NCBI RefSeq assembly: GCF_003477885.1
Contig: NZ_QUEE01000004.1
Coordinates: 124,001 to 188,000 of the forward strand
Direction of reading: 5' to 3'
DNA length: 64,000 nucleotides
Source: Lachnotalea sp. AF33-28
GTDB taxonomy: Bacteria > Bacillota > Clostridia > Lachnospirales > Lachnospiraceae
In this document: positions 63,058 to 64,000 of the stretch, piece after piece
Layout of the letters: each line of letters opens with the position of its first letter
Numbering within the stretch: position 1 is the first letter of the stretch
Position numbers and translations under genes: made by a program
Notes under the pieces: generated by a model
Database searches by the model: none
What the model saw: only the letters and a program-made list of their open reading frames with translations
What the model was told of the DNA's origin: nothing

Positions 63058-63182
63058 GAATCCCGCTCGCGGGATTCTCCGCCTGCGGCGGGTCGCTTTA
63101 GCGACATGATTCCGCTGCGCCGCAGTGCGATCCACGCGGAGCGTTTTTCTTACATAGGAGTACTTTCCTATGTAAGAAAAAA
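63058..63182 (-). repeat. repeat family I, copy 3 (reverse)
   Basis: Read on the minus strand: copy-specific stem TTCTTACATAGGA and TCCTATGTAAGAA, AAAAACGCTCCGCG, then the shared CTGCGGCG/CCGCCGCAG stem with GTCGC/GCGAC and the final GAATCCCGC/GCGGGATTC stem. Only the first stem differs in sequence from the copies at 11 kb. Confidence 0.75.
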
Positions 63183-63185
63183 GCA

Positions 63186-63219
63186 GCGATGCCATCGGGA
63201 AAAATCCCGACGGCATCGT
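63186..63219 (-). terminator. Rho-independent terminator of the tRNA genes
   Basis: GATGCCATCGGGA (63188-63200) and TCCCGACGGCATC (63205-63217). On the minus strand the stem is followed by GCTGCTTTTTT, so it ends the tRNA-Val and tRNA-Ala transcript. Confidence 0.75.
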
Positions 63220-63236
63220 CTTGTTAAATACTATAA

Positions 63237-63309
63237 TGGACCCGAAGGGATTCGAACCCTCGGTCTCTGCGTTGCGAACGCAGCGCTTTCCCAGCTAAGC
63301 TACGAGCCC
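63237..63309 (-). tRNA. tRNA-Ala (CGC anticodon)
   Basis: On the minus strand GGGCTCG and CGGGTCC form the acceptor stem with G-U pairs, discriminator A. The loop TTCGCAA gives anticodon CGC; the T-loop is GGTTCGAATCC. No CCA is encoded. Confidence 0.92.
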
Positions 63310-63345
63310 ATATGTTGTTATGTATTTGATAAGAATCATCAAAAA

Positions 63346-63418
63346 TGGAGGCAAGGGGGCTCGAACCCCTGACCCCTTGCGTGTGATGCAAGTGCTCTCC
63401 CGGCTGAGCTATGTCTCC
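63346..63418 (-). tRNA. tRNA-Val (CAC anticodon)
   Basis: Minus strand GGAGACA and TGCCTCC form the acceptor stem with one A-C mismatch at the fifth pair, discriminator A. The anticodon stem CTTGC/GCAAG holds loop ATCACAC, anticodon CAC. T-loop GGTTCGAGCC. First gene of the pair. Confidence 0.9.
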
Positions 63419-63425
63419 ACCGACT

Positions 63426-63453
63426 ATTTTAGCACAGCTGTTTAAAATGTCAA
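63426..63453 (-). promoter_or_regulatory. SigA promoter of the tRNA-Val/tRNA-Ala genes
   Basis: On the minus strand TTGACA (63453-63448), 16 bp, TAAAAT (63431-63426), 8 bp upstream of the tRNA-Val 5' end. Confidence 0.7.
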
Positions 63454-63493
63454 CAAAAATTTATAAAAAGTAAATTGCAACATTACTGTTCAC

Positions 63494-63742
63494 GTTACTA
63501 TTCACAGCTGCCGTAAACGTCCCGCGCATGTCGGTACAGAGTATGCTCCTCATAGGGACACGCTCTCGCTCCGTGAAGCTCGCAGCGGTTCTAATGCTGC
63601 AAACTACGCAGCAAAAGAACCGGCGGGCTTCAAGGGATCCCAATGAGGACCATACTCTGTACCGACATGCGCTGCTTTATCGGCAGTCATGAACAATAAC
63701 CTGTTCACAGTTATCGAAAAATTCCCGCGTGTGAACAGTAAC
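63494..63742 (+). repeat. repeat family II, full copy (B) plus an abutting fragment (D)
   Basis: The full copy spans 63494-63700. Its 30-nt arms are 63524-63553 (starts GCGCATGTCGGTACAG) and 63643-63672, with one mismatch. Internal stems are GGTTCT/AGAACC and CTGC/GCAG. The constant parts match copy A. From 63701 to 63742 a fragment joins the left flank (GTTCACAGTTATCGAAAA) straight to the right flank (GTGTGAACAGTAAC), an interior-deleted copy. Confidence 0.8.
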
Positions 63743-63778
63743 ATTGTAACAGTACAGACGGCGCATCTGATATTTTAG

Positions 63779-63807
63779 TTGCTCAATACATCAAGAACGC
63801 TTATAAT
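63779..63807 (+). promoter_or_regulatory. SigA promoter of the last gene
   Basis: TTGCTC (63779-63784), 17 bp, TATAAT (63802-63807), 36 bp before the start codon at 63843. Confidence 0.65.
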
Positions 63808-63842
63808 AGCAGATATACGGATTTAACAGGAGGATGGAAAGT

Positions 63843-64000
63843 ATGCTGGAACAGTTAAAAAAAGAAGTGCTGGAAGCAAATCTGGAGCTCCCTAAGAGAG
63901 GGCTGGTTACCTATACATGGGGAAATGTCAGCGGCATAGACAGAGAGGCCGGACTGATAGTGATAAAGCCCAGCGGTGTGCCATATGATGAATTAAAGCT
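63843..64000 (+). CDS. araD: L-ribulose-5-phosphate 4-epimerase / class II aldolase (partial)
   Basis: The first 52 residues read MLEQLKKEVLEANLELPKRG, then GLVTYTWGNVSGIDREAG and VIKPSGVPYDEL. These are the N-terminal motifs of AraD-type epimerases and class II aldolases, including the phosphate-binding GNVSG and KPSG segments. AGGAGG precedes ATG 63843. The gene runs off the right edge, so the zinc ligands cannot be checked. Confidence 0.85.
   Translation, partial: MLEQLKKEVLEANLELPKRGLVTYTWGNVSGIDREAGLIVIKPSGVPYDELK

Noticed and set aside
63461..63643. A 60-residue minus-strand frame resembling the one at 43.7 kb
   Set aside because: Same reason: it is the second copy of repeat family II, and the resemblance reflects the DNA repeat.

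Overview
The window reads as a chromosomal segment of a Gram-positive Clostridia bacterium, most likely of the Lachnospiraceae. The evidence is an mcsA-mcsB-clpC stress operon, a SigV/RsiV-type ECF pair, DUF6465 and other small proteins that I associate with that family, strong AGGAGG ribosome sites, some TTG and GTG starts, tRNAs without an encoded CCA, and roughly 50% GC. About 65 protein genes, four tRNA genes and several gene remnants can be supported.

Layout. 0-8.3 kb: housekeeping genes (SAM methyltransferase, GntR regulator-mcsA-mcsB-clpC, radA) and tRNA-Trp. 8.3-15 kb: GNAT enzyme, ECF sigma/anti-sigma pair, two tandem copies of a hairpin repeat, and a sugar-use operon (ROK kinase and GH106-like hydrolase). 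15-24 kb: a defence-like segment with an AIPR-family nuclease and a restriction-modification pair. It is split by an AT-rich AraC plus beta-glucuronidase cassette and a cluster of strong hairpins. 24-28 kb: rubrerythrin, type I pullulanase and small proteins. 28-40 kb: decayed genes, a response regulator-ABC transporter-kinase module, and a glycopeptide-resistance-like set. That set has VanW, a VanG-type ligase, a VanXY/VanY peptidase and a VanT/Alr racemase on the minus strand, with a VanR/VanS pair on the plus strand 2.4 kb away. 40-56 kb: ECF transporter S-component, SDR, radical SAM/phosphorylase pair, ftsH, phosphoesterase, rRNA methyltransferase, cyclic-di-AMP receptor DarA, regulators, and a chimeric remnant of an ars-like operon next to tRNA-Gly. 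56-64 kb: a MarR-controlled heterodimeric ABC exporter, a PflX-like radical SAM protein, tRNA-Ala and tRNA-Val, and the start of a class II aldolase/epimerase.

How the parts work together. The van-type genes form a plausible cell-wall remodelling set: a racemase to supply a D-amino acid, a ligase to make the altered dipeptide, a peptidase to remove the normal precursor, and a two-component system to switch it on. SigV/RsiV, the BcrA-like ABC module and the MarR exporter add further responses to envelope or antibiotic stress.

The most unusual signal is non-coding. Two dispersed repeat families keep a constant scaffold, while the arms of a long stem differ from copy to copy yet stay complementary within each copy. 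In the larger family (copies near 43.7 and 63.6 kb, shorter derivatives near 25.2 and 63.7 kb) I count seven compensated differences in the outer stem and at least two in internal stems. This is covariation-type evidence for a structured RNA or DNA element that I do not recognise.
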